From contig NZ_AUMT01000011.1 of the NCBI RefSeq assembly GCF_000430825.1, forward strand, positions 1 through 64,000: a stretch of 64,000 nt of DNA. Reading direction: 5' to 3'. Source of the stretch: Chryseobacterium daeguense DSM 19388 (GTDB lineage: Bacteria > Bacteroidota > Bacteroidia > Flavobacteriales > Weeksellaceae). The position numbers and the translations under genes were made by a program. Positions 27,877 through 36,950 of the stretch are shown piece by piece (position 1 is the stretch's first letter; the number at the start of each line of letters is the position of its first letter). The notes below the pieces were generated by a model. The model had not been told where the DNA came from, did no database searches, and saw only the letters and a program-made list of their open reading frames with translations.

Positions 27877-28365
27877 TTATAAAAAATTCAAGATCACTTT
27901 CCATTCTTCTAACTTTTTCTCGAAAGAAATGGTATGAAGCGGGCTGGTAGACGGCAGCTGATAAACAGGAATTCTAAAATTTTTGCCTAAAATCTTCTGT
28001 AAGTTTTTATACGATTTTCCCCCATTGCAGAATATGGCCCGGATGTTTGGATATTGCTCAAGAAGCTCAGCAATCCGGTTGGCTTCTTCATTTTTGATTT
28101 CAGAATCCAAACTGCCTTTTCTTTCGCAGGAATCGATGACATCCCAAAGCGCTATATGATGTTTCTGTAGAATGGCCTTCTTTTCAGCATAATCTGCCGT
28201 AGAATTTTCATTAAATAATTCAAAAATAATAGACCAGAATTTATTCTGTGGATGAGCGTAATATTCTTGTTTTTCCAAAGACTTCACACCCGGAATTGAC
28301 CCTAAAATTAATATTTGGGAATTTTCGTTAATAATTGGCGGAAAAGAGGAAATTCTATTGTGCAT
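27877..28365 (-). CDS. DNA-deoxyinosine glycosylase (UDG superfamily)
   Basis: 162 residues matching the hypoxanthine-DNA glycosylase branch of the uracil-DNA glycosylase superfamily: ILILGSIPGVKSLEKQEYYA, HPQNKFW, HIALWDVIDSC and LPSTSP near the C-terminus. It removes deaminated purines from DNA in base-excision repair. Stand-alone gene. Confidence 0.85.
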   Translation of the reverse strand: MHNRISSFPPIINENSQILILGSIPGVKSLEKQEYYAHPQNKFWSIIFELFNENSTADYAEKKAILQKHHIALWDVIDSCERKGSLDSEIKNEEANRIAELLEQYPNIRAIFCNGGKSYKNLQKILGKNFRIPVYQLPSTSPLHTISFEKKLEEWKVILNFL

Positions 28366-28380
28366 AATTCAAATATATAA

Positions 28381-28447
28381 ATTTTGGCTAAAGCCTGAGA
28401 TTTTGAAAACAAAAAGCGGGCTAAAGCCCGCTCCTATTGGTATTTTT
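28381..28447. repeat. dispersed 'ggctaaagcc' repeat, copy 1
   Basis: TTTTGGCTAAAGCC, an A-rich middle, then GGGCTAAAGCCCGCTCCTAT followed by TTGGTATTT. A second copy lies at 36838-36908. Each contains two short palindromes (GGCTAAAGCC and GCGGGCTAAAGCCCGC). Confidence 0.75.
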
Positions 28448-28456
28448 TGATGTACA

Positions 28457-30451
28457 TTATAAAGTTTCCTTCAACCAGTCGAAAAACTCTCTCTGCCATA
28501 CCAATCCGTTTTGCGGATGAAGTACCCAGTGGTTTTCGTTCGGGAAATAAACAAACTTTGTCTTTAAACCTCTTAATTTTGCAGCTTGGAAAGCTTCCTG
28601 CCCCTGTTCGTAAGGAACCCTGTAGTCGATTCCACCCTGAATAACCATAATTGGCTTATTCCATTTTTCAACAAAATTACTTGGATTGTATTCTGTATAT
28701 GCCTTTGGAAGCGGTTTTTCCCATGGTGAACCTAAATCCCAATTCGCAAACCAAAGCTCTTCTGTTGTAAGATACCATGATTTCATATCAAATAAACCGT
28801 CGTGCGCAATGAAAGTCTTGAATCTGTTCTCATGAATCCCGGCAAGCATGAAAACGCTGTATCCACCGTAGCTTGCACCAACAGCTGCTACTCTTTCACC
28901 ATCCACATACGGCAATGTTTTCGCGTAATCCGTTGCAGCCAGATAATCCCTCATCGGCTGTCCGCCCCAGTCTTTTGAAATTTCTTCGTTCCATTTTGTT
29001 CCCCAGCCCGGCATTCCGCGGCGGTTAGGAGCTACTACAATGTATCCGTTGGCTGCCATTAAAGCAAAATTCCATCTTGTGCTGAAAAACTGCGTAAGAG
29101 CAGATTGCGGCCCTCCCTGACAATACACAAGGGTAGGATATTTTTTATTCGGGTCAAAGTTTGGAGGATAGTGAAACCACACTCCCATTTCTTTTCCGTC
29201 CGAAGTTTTTACCATTTTAAGCTCAGATTTTCCCTGGGCTAGTTTTGCGTAGGTATCTTTATTGGCTTCGGTTACCTGCTTCAATTCTCCGTTTTTCAGA
29301 TTAACAGAGAAAATATCCGTTGCATGATTGATATCCGTTTTTCCTACTAAAAGTGAATTTTTATTGTCGGCAAAAATTTCATTCACATCAAAATCACCTT
29401 TTGTAATCTGCTGTACTTTAGCATTTTTCGGATCTAAAGAAAATAATTGCTTTGTACCTCTGAATGCGGCCGTAAAATAGATCATTTTAGAATCTCCGCT
29501 CCAGAAAACGTCTCCTGAAACACTTTCGTCCCAATTACCAGTAAGGTTTGAAGTTTTTTGTGACTTCCAGTCCATGATTTTTACATCATTTTTATCCGCT
29601 TCATAGCCGTCTCTCGCCATACTCTGCCAGATCAGTGATTTTCCGTCCGGGCTGAACTTTGGATTTACATCATATCCTTTGTTGGATTCCGTTAAGTTTT
29701 TTGTCTGCCCTGAAGCTAAATCATAAGCGAAAATATCTGTATTGGTGCTTGTAGCATATTCCTTACCGCTTTTTGGCTTTGTAACATATAAAAGCTGCGA
29801 GGAATCCGGGCTCCAGATGAAATCTTCGGCTCCGCCAAAAGGTCTTTGTGGTGAATCCCAGTTTTTCCCTTCCAAAAGGTCTTTTGCAGATTCTATTTTA
29901 TCTGAAATATTTACTACAAAAACGTGATTGTATTTGCCTTCATTAAAATAATCCCAGTGTCTGTGGTTAAGGTCTGTATAAACCTGTGCGGTAGTTTTCG
30001 GGGTATCAGAATACTTGTCTGTCCCCATTACTTTCTCTACCAAAACCTGTTTGCTGAAAGCTATTTTTTTACCGTCCGGAGAGATCACGATGTTATCAGC
30101 TTCCCCGATGGTGTAGAACTCCGACCATGTTTTTCCACTGTCTTTTGAAAGGAAGATTTTGTCGCCTTCCTGAGCGTAAATCCCGTTCTTATCCCATTGA
30201 ATAAGGGCTTTTTTACCAAAATCTATTTTTACGGACTGATTATTAAGAACATTCAGTAAATAATTCTCGTTTTTTGTTTTTTCTGTTTTCAGATCTACCT
30301 GGCCGATTTTATAAATAAGAGCCGACTGATCCGGTGAAACGGCCTGTACTCCAACTTTTTTTAAAGTCCAAAGAATTTCAGGCGTCATTACTTGTTGTGC
30401 ATTCATTAAAAGCGGAGCTGCCAAAGCGAGCAGACTGTACTTAAGTTTCAT
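28457..30451 (-). CDS. S9 family peptidase, DPP5-like
   Basis: 664 residues from the ATG at 30451, preferred because it opens a signal peptide (KLKYSLLALAAPLLMNAQ); an ATG 60 nt upstream is less likely. An N-terminal beta-propeller with TolB-like repeats precedes an alpha/beta hydrolase. The catalytic Ser is in GASYGGYS, Asp in GGIDYRVPYEQG and His in ENHWVLHP. CQGGPQSALTQFFSTRWNF and APNRRGMPGWG match dipeptidyl peptidase 5 of Porphyromonas very closely. It acts in the periplasm on peptides, releasing dipeptides after hydrophobic residues. Confidence 0.88.
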   Translation of the reverse strand: MKLKYSLLALAAPLLMNAQQVMTPEILWTLKKVGVQAVSPDQSALIYKIGQVDLKTEKTKNENYLLNVLNNQSVKIDFGKKALIQWDKNGIYAQEGDKIFLSKDSGKTWSEFYTIGEADNIVISPDGKKIAFSKQVLVEKVMGTDKYSDTPKTTAQVYTDLNHRHWDYFNEGKYNHVFVVNISDKIESAKDLLEGKNWDSPQRPFGGAEDFIWSPDSSQLLYVTKPKSGKEYATSTNTDIFAYDLASGQTKNLTESNKGYDVNPKFSPDGKSLIWQSMARDGYEADKNDVKIMDWKSQKTSNLTGNWDESVSGDVFWSGDSKMIYFTAAFRGTKQLFSLDPKNAKVQQITKGDFDVNEIFADNKNSLLVGKTDINHATDIFSVNLKNGELKQVTEANKDTYAKLAQGKSELKMVKTSDGKEMGVWFHYPPNFDPNKKYPTLVYCQGGPQSALTQFFSTRWNFALMAANGYIVVAPNRRGMPGWGTKWNEEISKDWGGQPMRDYLAATDYAKTLPYVDGERVAAVGASYGGYSVFMLAGIHENRFKTFIAHDGLFDMKSWYLTTEELWFANWDLGSPWEKPLPKAYTEYNPSNFVEKWNKPIMVIQGGIDYRVPYEQGQEAFQAAKLRGLKTKFVYFPNENHWVLHPQNGLVWQREFFDWLKETL

Positions 30452-30642
30452 ATTCTGGTTCATTTTTAATGGATTGATGAAATTCAATATAATTTCATTA
30501 TCCTTATTCAAAGATTGCCAAAGTTAATTATTTTTGAAACATGAATTGATACAAATATTCCCGGAAACAAGCCTGTATACTTTTCCCGAAATTGAACATC
30601 CGACAAAAACCCTAGCCTCGATTGCAGCATTTGTCTGAGCTC

Positions 30643-30699
30643 ATTTTACAGTTTTCGGGTTGGGGCGGCTTCGCCGCCCCAACCCGAAAACTGTAAAAT
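30643..30699. repeat. perfect 27-bp hairpin
   Basis: Arms 30643-30669 and 30673-30699 are perfectly complementary around TTC, with a C(TTCG)G tetraloop and a GC-rich core. It is the main content of the 320-base gap between the peptidase and the holin-like gene. Both arms are flanked by GAGCTC/GAGAAAAAGCTC-like sequence, which hints at a repeat family. Confidence 0.8.
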
Positions 30700-30831
30700 A
30701 GCGAGTGCGGAAAGCGAGAAAAAGCTCCAAAGAGAAATAAATACAATTTTTTGATTTGGTTCAAATAACCCAAAAAAATTCGCCAGTCAAAACGACTGGC
30801 GAATGAATAATATGCAATTTAATTTTTACAT

Positions 30832-31176
30832 TTAATCATTATCTCCAAACATTGAGTTGACCAGAGACGTTACAATAGAAAGCAAAATACTGAATATCAA
30901 CGCCCACCAGAAACCGTCAACCACCATGCTGTCAATAAAATAATCTGCAATAAGAATAATTAATGCATTGATTACCAACGCAAATAATCCCAATGTAATG
31001 ATCGTTAAAGGTAACCCGAAAAGACTGAGAATGGGCTTTACAATAAGGTTTAAAAGCCCTAAAACAATGGCAAAGATAATTGCTCCCGCGAACCCTGTAA
31101 AATGTACACCGGGTAAAATTGTTGTGAGAAGATAGGCAACCACTGCCGTTACGAGAAGTCGGATAATTAAGTTCAT
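30832..31176 (-). CDS. phage holin family (PF04020-type) membrane protein
   Basis: 114 residues with four hydrophobic segments (about 4-20, 28-52, 57-80 and 85-107). The pattern GFAGAIIFAIVLGLLNLIVK, then LFGLPLTIITLGLFALVINA and ILIADYFIDSM, is typical of the small YvlD-like four-TM family annotated as phage holin. No phage context here; the role is unknown. Confidence 0.8.
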   Translation of the reverse strand: MNLIIRLLVTAVVAYLLTTILPGVHFTGFAGAIIFAIVLGLLNLIVKPILSLFGLPLTIITLGLFALVINALIILIADYFIDSMVVDGFWWALIFSILLSIVTSLVNSMFGDND

Positions 31177-31312
31177 AGTTTTATTTTTTAATGTTTATGG
31201 TCTTTACCGTACAAAAGCTGTTCCATTCGGAGATTGTGGAGGTTTTTAATTTAACCTGAAAGAAGGAAGTTTGTTGGTTAAAAGCTTACAATCTGTAATT
31301 GATTATTTACTT

Positions 31313-31395
31313 TAAAAACTGCTTCATTAAATTTCACGACAATATCAGAAATTGAGGCCTAATAGCAGCTTCCAGGCTCTTACTTCCAGCTTCCC
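31313..31395 (-). repeat. dispersed intergenic repeat, copy A
   Basis: Read on the minus strand this is a GGAAGCTGGAAGTAAGAG...ATTTCTGATATTGTC...GAAGCAGTTTTT block. The same block, about 80% alike by eye, is at 42542-42624 on the plus strand. It occupies most of the 281-base gap. Confidence 0.65.
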
Positions 31396-31457
31396 ACCAT
31401 GATCCTTAATTTTCTTTTCCAAACTCAGATTGATTTAATAAATCTAATAAATTTACT

Positions 31458-32473
31458 TCATATTTCCTTAGAAGTTGAAGCCCTGTAAACAAGCTGTGCA
31501 TCTAATGTGATTGTACTGCATGGTGAAGAATAATCATTAATTTTTTCTAAAACTGCCCGGGCGGCTGCTTCTCCCATTTTCACAAGGGGCTGCTCCACGC
31601 TTGTGAGTTGAGGGTGTACAATCGTTGACAGTTCAGTACCCGAAAAGCTGGCTATAGAAACCTGGTCAGGAATTTTAACTCCCATTTCCAGAAGATGATT
31701 CATTGCACCGATTGCCAGCGTATCTGAAAACACAAAATACTGTCGAATTCCACGTTGTTTTCCATCAGCTTTTTAACTGCATTTTTACCGTCCTCAAAAG
31801 ACATTCCATTAGTTTGAACCGTAAGTTCCGGGCTAAAAATACTATGCTTTTCTAAAATTCTTTTGTATCCGTTTGCTCTTTCTGCAGCATTCCTGATCGA
31901 AGAAGGCCCCATAATGTGGGCTATTTTTTTCTTACCCGTTTTGATGAGATGTTCCACCACCAAAGACGCCTTGATACGGTCATCCACCATTACTTTCGTG
32001 GCTTCAATGTTTTTACCTGGAATCCTGTCAAAAAAAACAAAAGGCATCCCTTTCTTCATCATAGATTCATACAAATCTTCATTGTAGGTTTCATGACAAA
32101 GATTAATAATGATTCCGTCTACATTGAATTCTTCCAGAAGCTGTAAATTTTTCCTTTCCGTTAAAGGATTTTCATCCGACTGTGTGATGATTACCCTGTA
32201 TCCCAAAGGCGCAAGAACATTCTGAATTCCCTGAAGGACTTTTGATGAAAACGGAGTGATCATTTCCGGAACTACAAGCCCGATATTCTTTGTTTTACCG
32301 TATTTCAGGTTTAATGCGGTGGGATTGGGTTTATATCCGAGTTTTTCTGCCGCTTCCAAAACTTTTTTCTGAGTTTCTGAGCTGATATTTTTATCATTTA
32401 AAAGAGCCCGTGAGATGGTGGAAGTGGACAGAGACAGGTATTTGGATAAATCTTTGATCGTAACTCTTTTCAT
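31458..32473 (-). pseudogene. LacI-family repressor, interrupted by a one-base frameshift
   Basis: The N-terminal frame (32473-31700) has the LacI helix-turn-helix TIKDLSKYLSLSTSTISRAL and hinge KPNPTALNLKYG plus most of the ligand domain; the C-terminal frame (to 31458) has FSDTLAIGAMNHLLEMG, IASFSGTEL and TSVEQP. Restoring one T in the T4 run (A's at 31734-31737 on the plus strand) gives DSIFVFSDTLAIG and one 338-residue protein. As written the repressor lacks its last quarter. It faces the mannitol-type operon across two perfect operators. Confidence 0.85.
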
Positions 32474-32527
32474 TTTTGCGTTTTTTAAGGCTGATTTAAA
32501 TCAAAAATACTAAAAAAATAGTCAATT

Positions 32528-32559
32528 GGGAACGTTCCCGGAGTTTTGGGAACGTTCCC
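32528..32559. promoter_or_regulatory. two perfect LacI-type operators
   Basis: GGGAACGTTCCC at 32528-32539 and again at 32548-32559, 20 bp centre to centre, about two helical turns. The central CG palindrome is typical of LacI-family sites. They lie between the LacI gene and the dehydrogenase operon and could control both. Confidence 0.85.
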
Positions 32560-32649
32560 ATTTACAATTTCACAACAAAAAATCATTTATCATAAATTAT
32601 TAATATAAGTTTAAGACATCGTTAAAATTTAATTTAAAATTATACAAAT

Positions 32650-34080
32650 ATGTCAATGAAACCTTATCATTTTGAACGTTCAGCAATACAATCGGGAATT
32701 ATTCATATTGGTGTAGGAAATTTCCACAGGGCCCATCAGCAATTTTACACTAATCTTCTGCTGGAAAATCCAAATCAGCAGCAATGGGGAATCTGTGGAA
32801 TCTGCCTTTTGCCTTCAGACGAAAAAATAGTAAGCAATTTGAGATCCCAGAATCTGGATTATACCTTAACCATTTGCGGAAGAGACGGAAATGACGAAGT
32901 GTACAAGATCGGCTCTCTAACTGACCTGATCTGGGGAATTCAAGATCCGAAAGCTGTCGTTGAAAAAATTTCGGATAAGGCGATAAAAATTATTACGTTA
33001 ACTATTACAGAAGGCGGTTATAATCTGGATAAAGAAACCAATGAATTTAATTTAAATGACGAAAAAATTAAGTATGATCTGGAAAACCCGGGAAATCCGT
33101 CAACGGTCTTCGGGTTTATAGCGGAAGGACTTCGTCTGAGAAAATCAAAGCAAAACGGAGGAATCACCATTCTTTCCTGCGATAATCTTCAGCATAACGG
33201 TGATACGGCAAAAAAAGCTTTTACAACTTTTATTGAAGCGCAAGACCGCGAGTTAGCCGAATGGGTAAAGAGCAATGTTACATTTCCGAATTCCATGGTT
33301 GACAGAATTACTCCTGCAACAACCGCGGAAGATGTGGAAAGACTAAATAAGAAAAATGGAACCAACGACAAAGCGCCAGTTTACTGTGAAGACTTCACAC
33401 AATGGGTGATTGAAGACAACTTCATTGCCGGAAGACCGAATTGGGAAAAAGCCGTCGTTCAGTTTACCGCTGATGTTACTGCTTTTGAAAACATGAAGCT
33501 AAGCCTTTTGAATGCTTCACATACCCTGCTTTCTTATCCCTCTTTCTTAAAAGGTTACCGGAAAGTGGATGAAGCAATGATGGATAAAAGTATTGTAAAA
33601 TTCATCAGAAACTTCATGGATACAGACATTACTCCATACGTTCCGGCTCCTGAAAACATAAATCTGGAAGATTATAAGCAAACACTGATTGAAAGATTTG
33701 CAAATCACAGTGTGAGTGATCAGGTGAGCAGATTGTGCTTTGACGGAATTTCAAAATTCCCGGTTTACATCATGCCGAATCTCATTAAAATGATCCGCGA
33801 TAATAAAGATCTTACAAGAGCAGCTTTCTTAGTGGCTTCATACAGACATTATCTGAAATATAAATCCGATGACAAGGGGAATTCATACGAAATCGCTGAA
33901 CCATGGCTTACAAAAGATGATGAAACTCTTATTTCCAGTGAAAATGCCGTGGATTTTTTAAACCTGTCTGCATTTAAAAGCTATGATCTAAAATCTTCGG
34001 AAAGTTTTGTTGAATTATATTTAAATTTTACAAATCAAATTAAAAATCAGGGAGTTGCCTCCGTTTTAGAATCACTTTAA
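32650..34080 (+). CDS. mannitol 2-dehydrogenase-type polyol dehydrogenase
   Basis: 476 residues of the long-chain polyol dehydrogenase family. IIHIGVGNFHRAHQQFYTN is the N-terminal nucleotide-binding motif. ITEGGYNLD, ILSCDNLQHNG and SMVDRITPATT follow, and the catalytic helix KLSLLNASHTLLSYPSF carries the conserved Lys and His. It interconverts mannitol (or a related polyol or uronate) and the ketose with NAD(H). First gene of an operon with an FHS transporter and an outer membrane protein, under LacI-type operators. Confidence 0.87.
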   Translation: MSMKPYHFERSAIQSGIIHIGVGNFHRAHQQFYTNLLLENPNQQQWGICGICLLPSDEKIVSNLRSQNLDYTLTICGRDGNDEVYKIGSLTDLIWGIQDPKAVVEKISDKAIKIITLTITEGGYNLDKETNEFNLNDEKIKYDLENPGNPSTVFGFIAEGLRLRKSKQNGGITILSCDNLQHNGDTAKKAFTTFIEAQDRELAEWVKSNVTFPNSMVDRITPATTAEDVERLNKKNGTNDKAPVYCEDFTQWVIEDNFIAGRPNWEKAVVQFTADVTAFENMKLSLLNASHTLLSYPSFLKGYRKVDEAMMDKSIVKFIRNFMDTDITPYVPAPENINLEDYKQTLIERFANHSVSDQVSRLCFDGISKFPVYIMPNLIKMIRDNKDLTRAAFLVASYRHYLKYKSDDKGNSYEIAEPWLTKDDETLISSENAVDFLNLSAFKSYDLKSSESFVELYLNFTNQIKNQGVASVLESL

Positions 34081-34092
34081 AAATAAACACTC

Positions 34093-35442
34093 ATGATCGT
34101 AAATTCAGAAATTAAAACCTTGGATTCAAGGTCTAATAACAGCGTATTTCCTTTTGCTATTATTACCTTTATTTATTTTATTGTTGGTTTTTTAACAACA
34201 GTAAACGAACAGCTTCAGGCTCCCTTGAAATTTACATTTCTGTCTCATGCCGGAAGCTTAAAAAATACTTTTACAACGCTTATTTCTTTCTTCTTCTTTT
34301 TAGGCTATCTGCTGAACGGAACATTGGGAAGCAAATGGGTGAATGCTTTTGGATATAAAAATACTATTCTGCGAGGGCTTTTCTTCATGATCTCAGGGCT
34401 TTTCATGTATCTGTGCTCATCTTGGTTCGGGGCAGAATATCCTGATTTGAAATTCAATGTGGGTGATGCCGTCATCCCTTTTGGATTTCTGATTTTTGTG
34501 GCAGGATCTTATTTAATGGGAACCTCTGCGGCTGTGATACAGGTGGTGGTGAATCCTTATGCGGCTTCTTATCAATTAAAAGGCACACAGCCGGTTCAGA
34601 GACTGAATATTTTAACAGCCATTAATTCCATAGGAACTACTTCTGCTCCATTTTTCGTGACGGTGATCATGTTCAGCGGAATTTCCATTGAGAAAATTGA
34701 GATCAAGCAGTTGCTTCTTCCGCTATCAGTTTTAATTGCCTGTATTTTAACGGTAATTTTAATTACAAAAAAGCTCCATCTTCCCGACATTGAAAATACA
34801 AGAGCCGCCGGCGGGGAAAAGCTGGAGAGAAGCATCTGGTCTTTCAGGCATTTTGCATTTGGTGTTGTTGCTATTTTCTTTTATGTAGGGACAGAAGTGG
34901 CAATCGGGGCGAATATCAATCTTCATGCTTTTGAACTTATGGAATCGGGGCATCCTATCACTTTCTTCGGAAAAACCGACATCATTATCGGTGGAATGGA
35001 TCTTGGAATTCACGCCCTTCTTTCAACATTATATTGGGGTGGATTTTTGGTGGGAAGATCTGTTTCAAGCTTTTTCAGCAATATTTCGGCAAAAACCCAA
35101 CTGGCGGTGACTACAATTTTAGCAACCATTTTAGCCATTGTTGCCATGATTACACAAAACCTTTGGTTCCTTGTAGCAATCGGGCTTCTGCACTCTTCCA
35201 TGTGGAGCTGCATCTACACGCTTTCCATCAGAGGATTAAATAAATACACCTCAAAAGCTTCCGGGGTTTTCATTTCAGCAGTTTTTGGAGGAGCTGTATT
35301 TACTTTGGTTCAGGGTGGTCTGGCGGATGCGTTCGGATCATGGAGATGGACGTGGATTCTTACCGTAGTTTGTGAATTACTCATGCTTTCTTATGCATTA
35401 TTCGGTTCTAAAATCAGGGAAAAAGATTTGATTAACAGCTAA
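34093..35442 (+). CDS. FHS-family MFS sugar transporter
   Basis: 449 residues with twelve predicted membrane helices. FAIITFIYFIVGFLTTVNEQ and PLKFTF at the N-terminus, the paired NPYAASYQLKGT segment and the ASGVFISAVFGGAVFTLVQG helix resemble fucose/glucose-galactose permeases (FucP group), which are proton symporters. It starts 12 nt after the dehydrogenase, so the likely cargo is the polyol or ketose handled there. Confidence 0.87.
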   Translation: MIVNSEIKTLDSRSNNSVFPFAIITFIYFIVGFLTTVNEQLQAPLKFTFLSHAGSLKNTFTTLISFFFFLGYLLNGTLGSKWVNAFGYKNTILRGLFFMISGLFMYLCSSWFGAEYPDLKFNVGDAVIPFGFLIFVAGSYLMGTSAAVIQVVVNPYAASYQLKGTQPVQRLNILTAINSIGTTSAPFFVTVIMFSGISIEKIEIKQLLLPLSVLIACILTVILITKKLHLPDIENTRAAGGEKLERSIWSFRHFAFGVVAIFFYVGTEVAIGANINLHAFELMESGHPITFFGKTDIIIGGMDLGIHALLSTLYWGGFLVGRSVSSFFSNISAKTQLAVTTILATILAIVAMITQNLWFLVAIGLLHSSMWSCIYTLSIRGLNKYTSKASGVFISAVFGGAVFTLVQGGLADAFGSWRWTWILTVVCELLMLSYALFGSKIREKDLINS

Positions 35443-35530
35443 TAATACACTCTTTTATTTCAATACATTCCGCATCCGGTCAAAATCCGGATGCAGGATA
35501 TTCTTCGCCAATTTTTAAAAATAAACACTT

Positions 35531-36268
35531 ATGATAAAAAATAAATTACTCATCATTGCACTCATTATCACGAGCAAAACTTTGCTTTTCGGACAGCAGA
35601 TTCATTCTGCATTACAGTTTAGAAACAGCCATCTTTGGAGAGGACTTGAAGTTTCTTCGGGGTTAATTTATACCGGGGATATTCACCTGGACGGAAAAAA
35701 TTTTTACGGAGGTTTCTGGACCGGCGGAAATGTTGACGGTTCCTACAAGGAGTTTAATAACTACGTGGGTTACAAAAACAAACACCTCACGGTCGAGCTT
35801 TGGGATATCTATAATTTTTCTCCTGACGCCACCTACAACAACAAAGAATTTTTCAATTATAATGCCCGTGAAACAGGCCGTTTCTGGGATTTAAGGTCGT
35901 ACTATACCATCAGTGATAAACTTCCTCTAACGTTAAGCGCTTATACCATTGTTTTTGGGCGCGACAGAAATAAGGACAATACGGAAAATAAGTATTCGTC
36001 ATTTGTTTCAGCAGAATATCCTTTGTATAAAAAAGAAGATCAAAACCTGGAAGTACGCGGAAGAATCGGGTACGGATTTGCCCTAAACCATGCCGGAGAG
36101 GAAAGTAATTTTTTCGCTAAAAAAGACGGCATCACAGAAGTGAGCTTAATGGTCACCAAAAGTTTCACCATTGCCGGCTACAAACTTCCCGTGGGAATTT
36201 GGGGAATGTGGAATCCTGTAGGAAACAATGCCTATCTGCAGTTTTCAGTACAGGCATTTTCGTTTTAA
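35531..36268 (+). CDS. outer membrane beta-barrel protein of the polyol operon
   Basis: 245 residues with a signal peptide (LLIIALIITSKTLLFGQQ) and alternating strands ending in aromatic FSVQAFSF, a typical beta-barrel C-terminus. FRNSHLWRGLEVSSGLIYTG and GGFWTGGNVDG resemble TorF-like outer membrane proteins. Its place behind the transporter suggests a diffusion channel for the same sugar. No specific family claimed. Confidence 0.65.
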   Translation: MIKNKLLIIALIITSKTLLFGQQIHSALQFRNSHLWRGLEVSSGLIYTGDIHLDGKNFYGGFWTGGNVDGSYKEFNNYVGYKNKHLTVELWDIYNFSPDATYNNKEFFNYNARETGRFWDLRSYYTISDKLPLTLSAYTIVFGRDRNKDNTENKYSSFVSAEYPLYKKEDQNLEVRGRIGYGFALNHAGEESNFFAKKDGITEVSLMVTKSFTIAGYKLPVGIWGMWNPVGNNAYLQFSVQAFSF

Positions 36269-36345
36269 GAGTTTTGGAGAGAGAATTTTGAGGGTGAGTC
36301 TGGAGTTTGAACTTTTTAATTCTACTATACTGATGTATCATAACT

Positions 36346-36768
36346 TTATTTGATTTTCATCATAGTAACCAGTGAGGTGGCGACATGACTTTCGGATTCA
36401 CCCTTTTCATCAACCGTGTAAATTTCTGTTCTTACGACACTGATTTTTGCCCCGCCTTTTATAACATACGATTTAGAAACCAGAGCATCACCAATGGCCG
36501 GTCTTAAATAATTCACCTTTAATTCTACAGTCACTACATAACAGTCTTCCTCATAATGACTTACCGCGGCATATCCAGATGAAACATCCACCAGGGAAGC
36601 GATCATAGCTCCGTTAAACATTCCTGCTTTTCTGGTCATTAAATCCATTTTTGGGATTTTCATGGAGATGAAACCGGTTTCTACTTCTAGCAGTTCGGCT
36701 TTGTAGAATTTTAATGTTTCTGAACGGTTGAAGCTGTCCGTGATAAGCTGTTTTTTCTGTGGGGTCAT
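36346..36768 (-). CDS. PaaI-type hotdog thioesterase
   Basis: 140 residues, hotdog fold: MDLMTRKAGMFNGAMIASLV with DVSSGYAAV in the central helix and VTVELKVNYLRPAIGD strand. It hydrolyses acyl-CoA; substrate unknown. Single gene, ended by the repeat region at 36838 on its upstream side. Confidence 0.8.
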   Translation of the reverse strand: MTPQKKQLITDSFNRSETLKFYKAELLEVETGFISMKIPKMDLMTRKAGMFNGAMIASLVDVSSGYAAVSHYEEDCYVVTVELKVNYLRPAIGDALVSKSYVIKGGAKISVVRTEIYTVDEKGESESHVATSLVTMMKIK

Positions 36769-36837
36769 TTTTTGATTTTATAATGCTAAGTTAAATACTA
36801 ATTTTCACAATTTTTTTAACTATGAACACTAATTTAA

Positions 36838-36908
36838 GTTTTGGCTAAAGCCTTTTTAGCAGATTTAAAAAATAAAGTGGGCTAAAGCCCACCCCTATTG
36901 ATATTTCT
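36838..36908. repeat. dispersed 'ggctaaagcc' repeat, copy 2
   Basis: Same order as copy 1 at 28381-28447: TTTTGGCTAAAGCC, A-rich middle, GTGGGCTAAAGCCCACCCCT and ATTGATATTT. The second palindrome differs by compensating changes (GTGGGC/GCCCAC against GCGGGC/GCCCGC), so the hairpin is conserved rather than the letters. Confidence 0.75.
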
Positions 36909-36950
36909 TATTGTAATTCGTGAAAAATTAGTTAAAATTCGCGTTAAAAT

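Noticed and set aside
30832..31176. Holin annotation as evidence of phage lysis
   Set aside because: The four-TM PF04020 family is chromosomal in most Bacteroidota and stands alone here.
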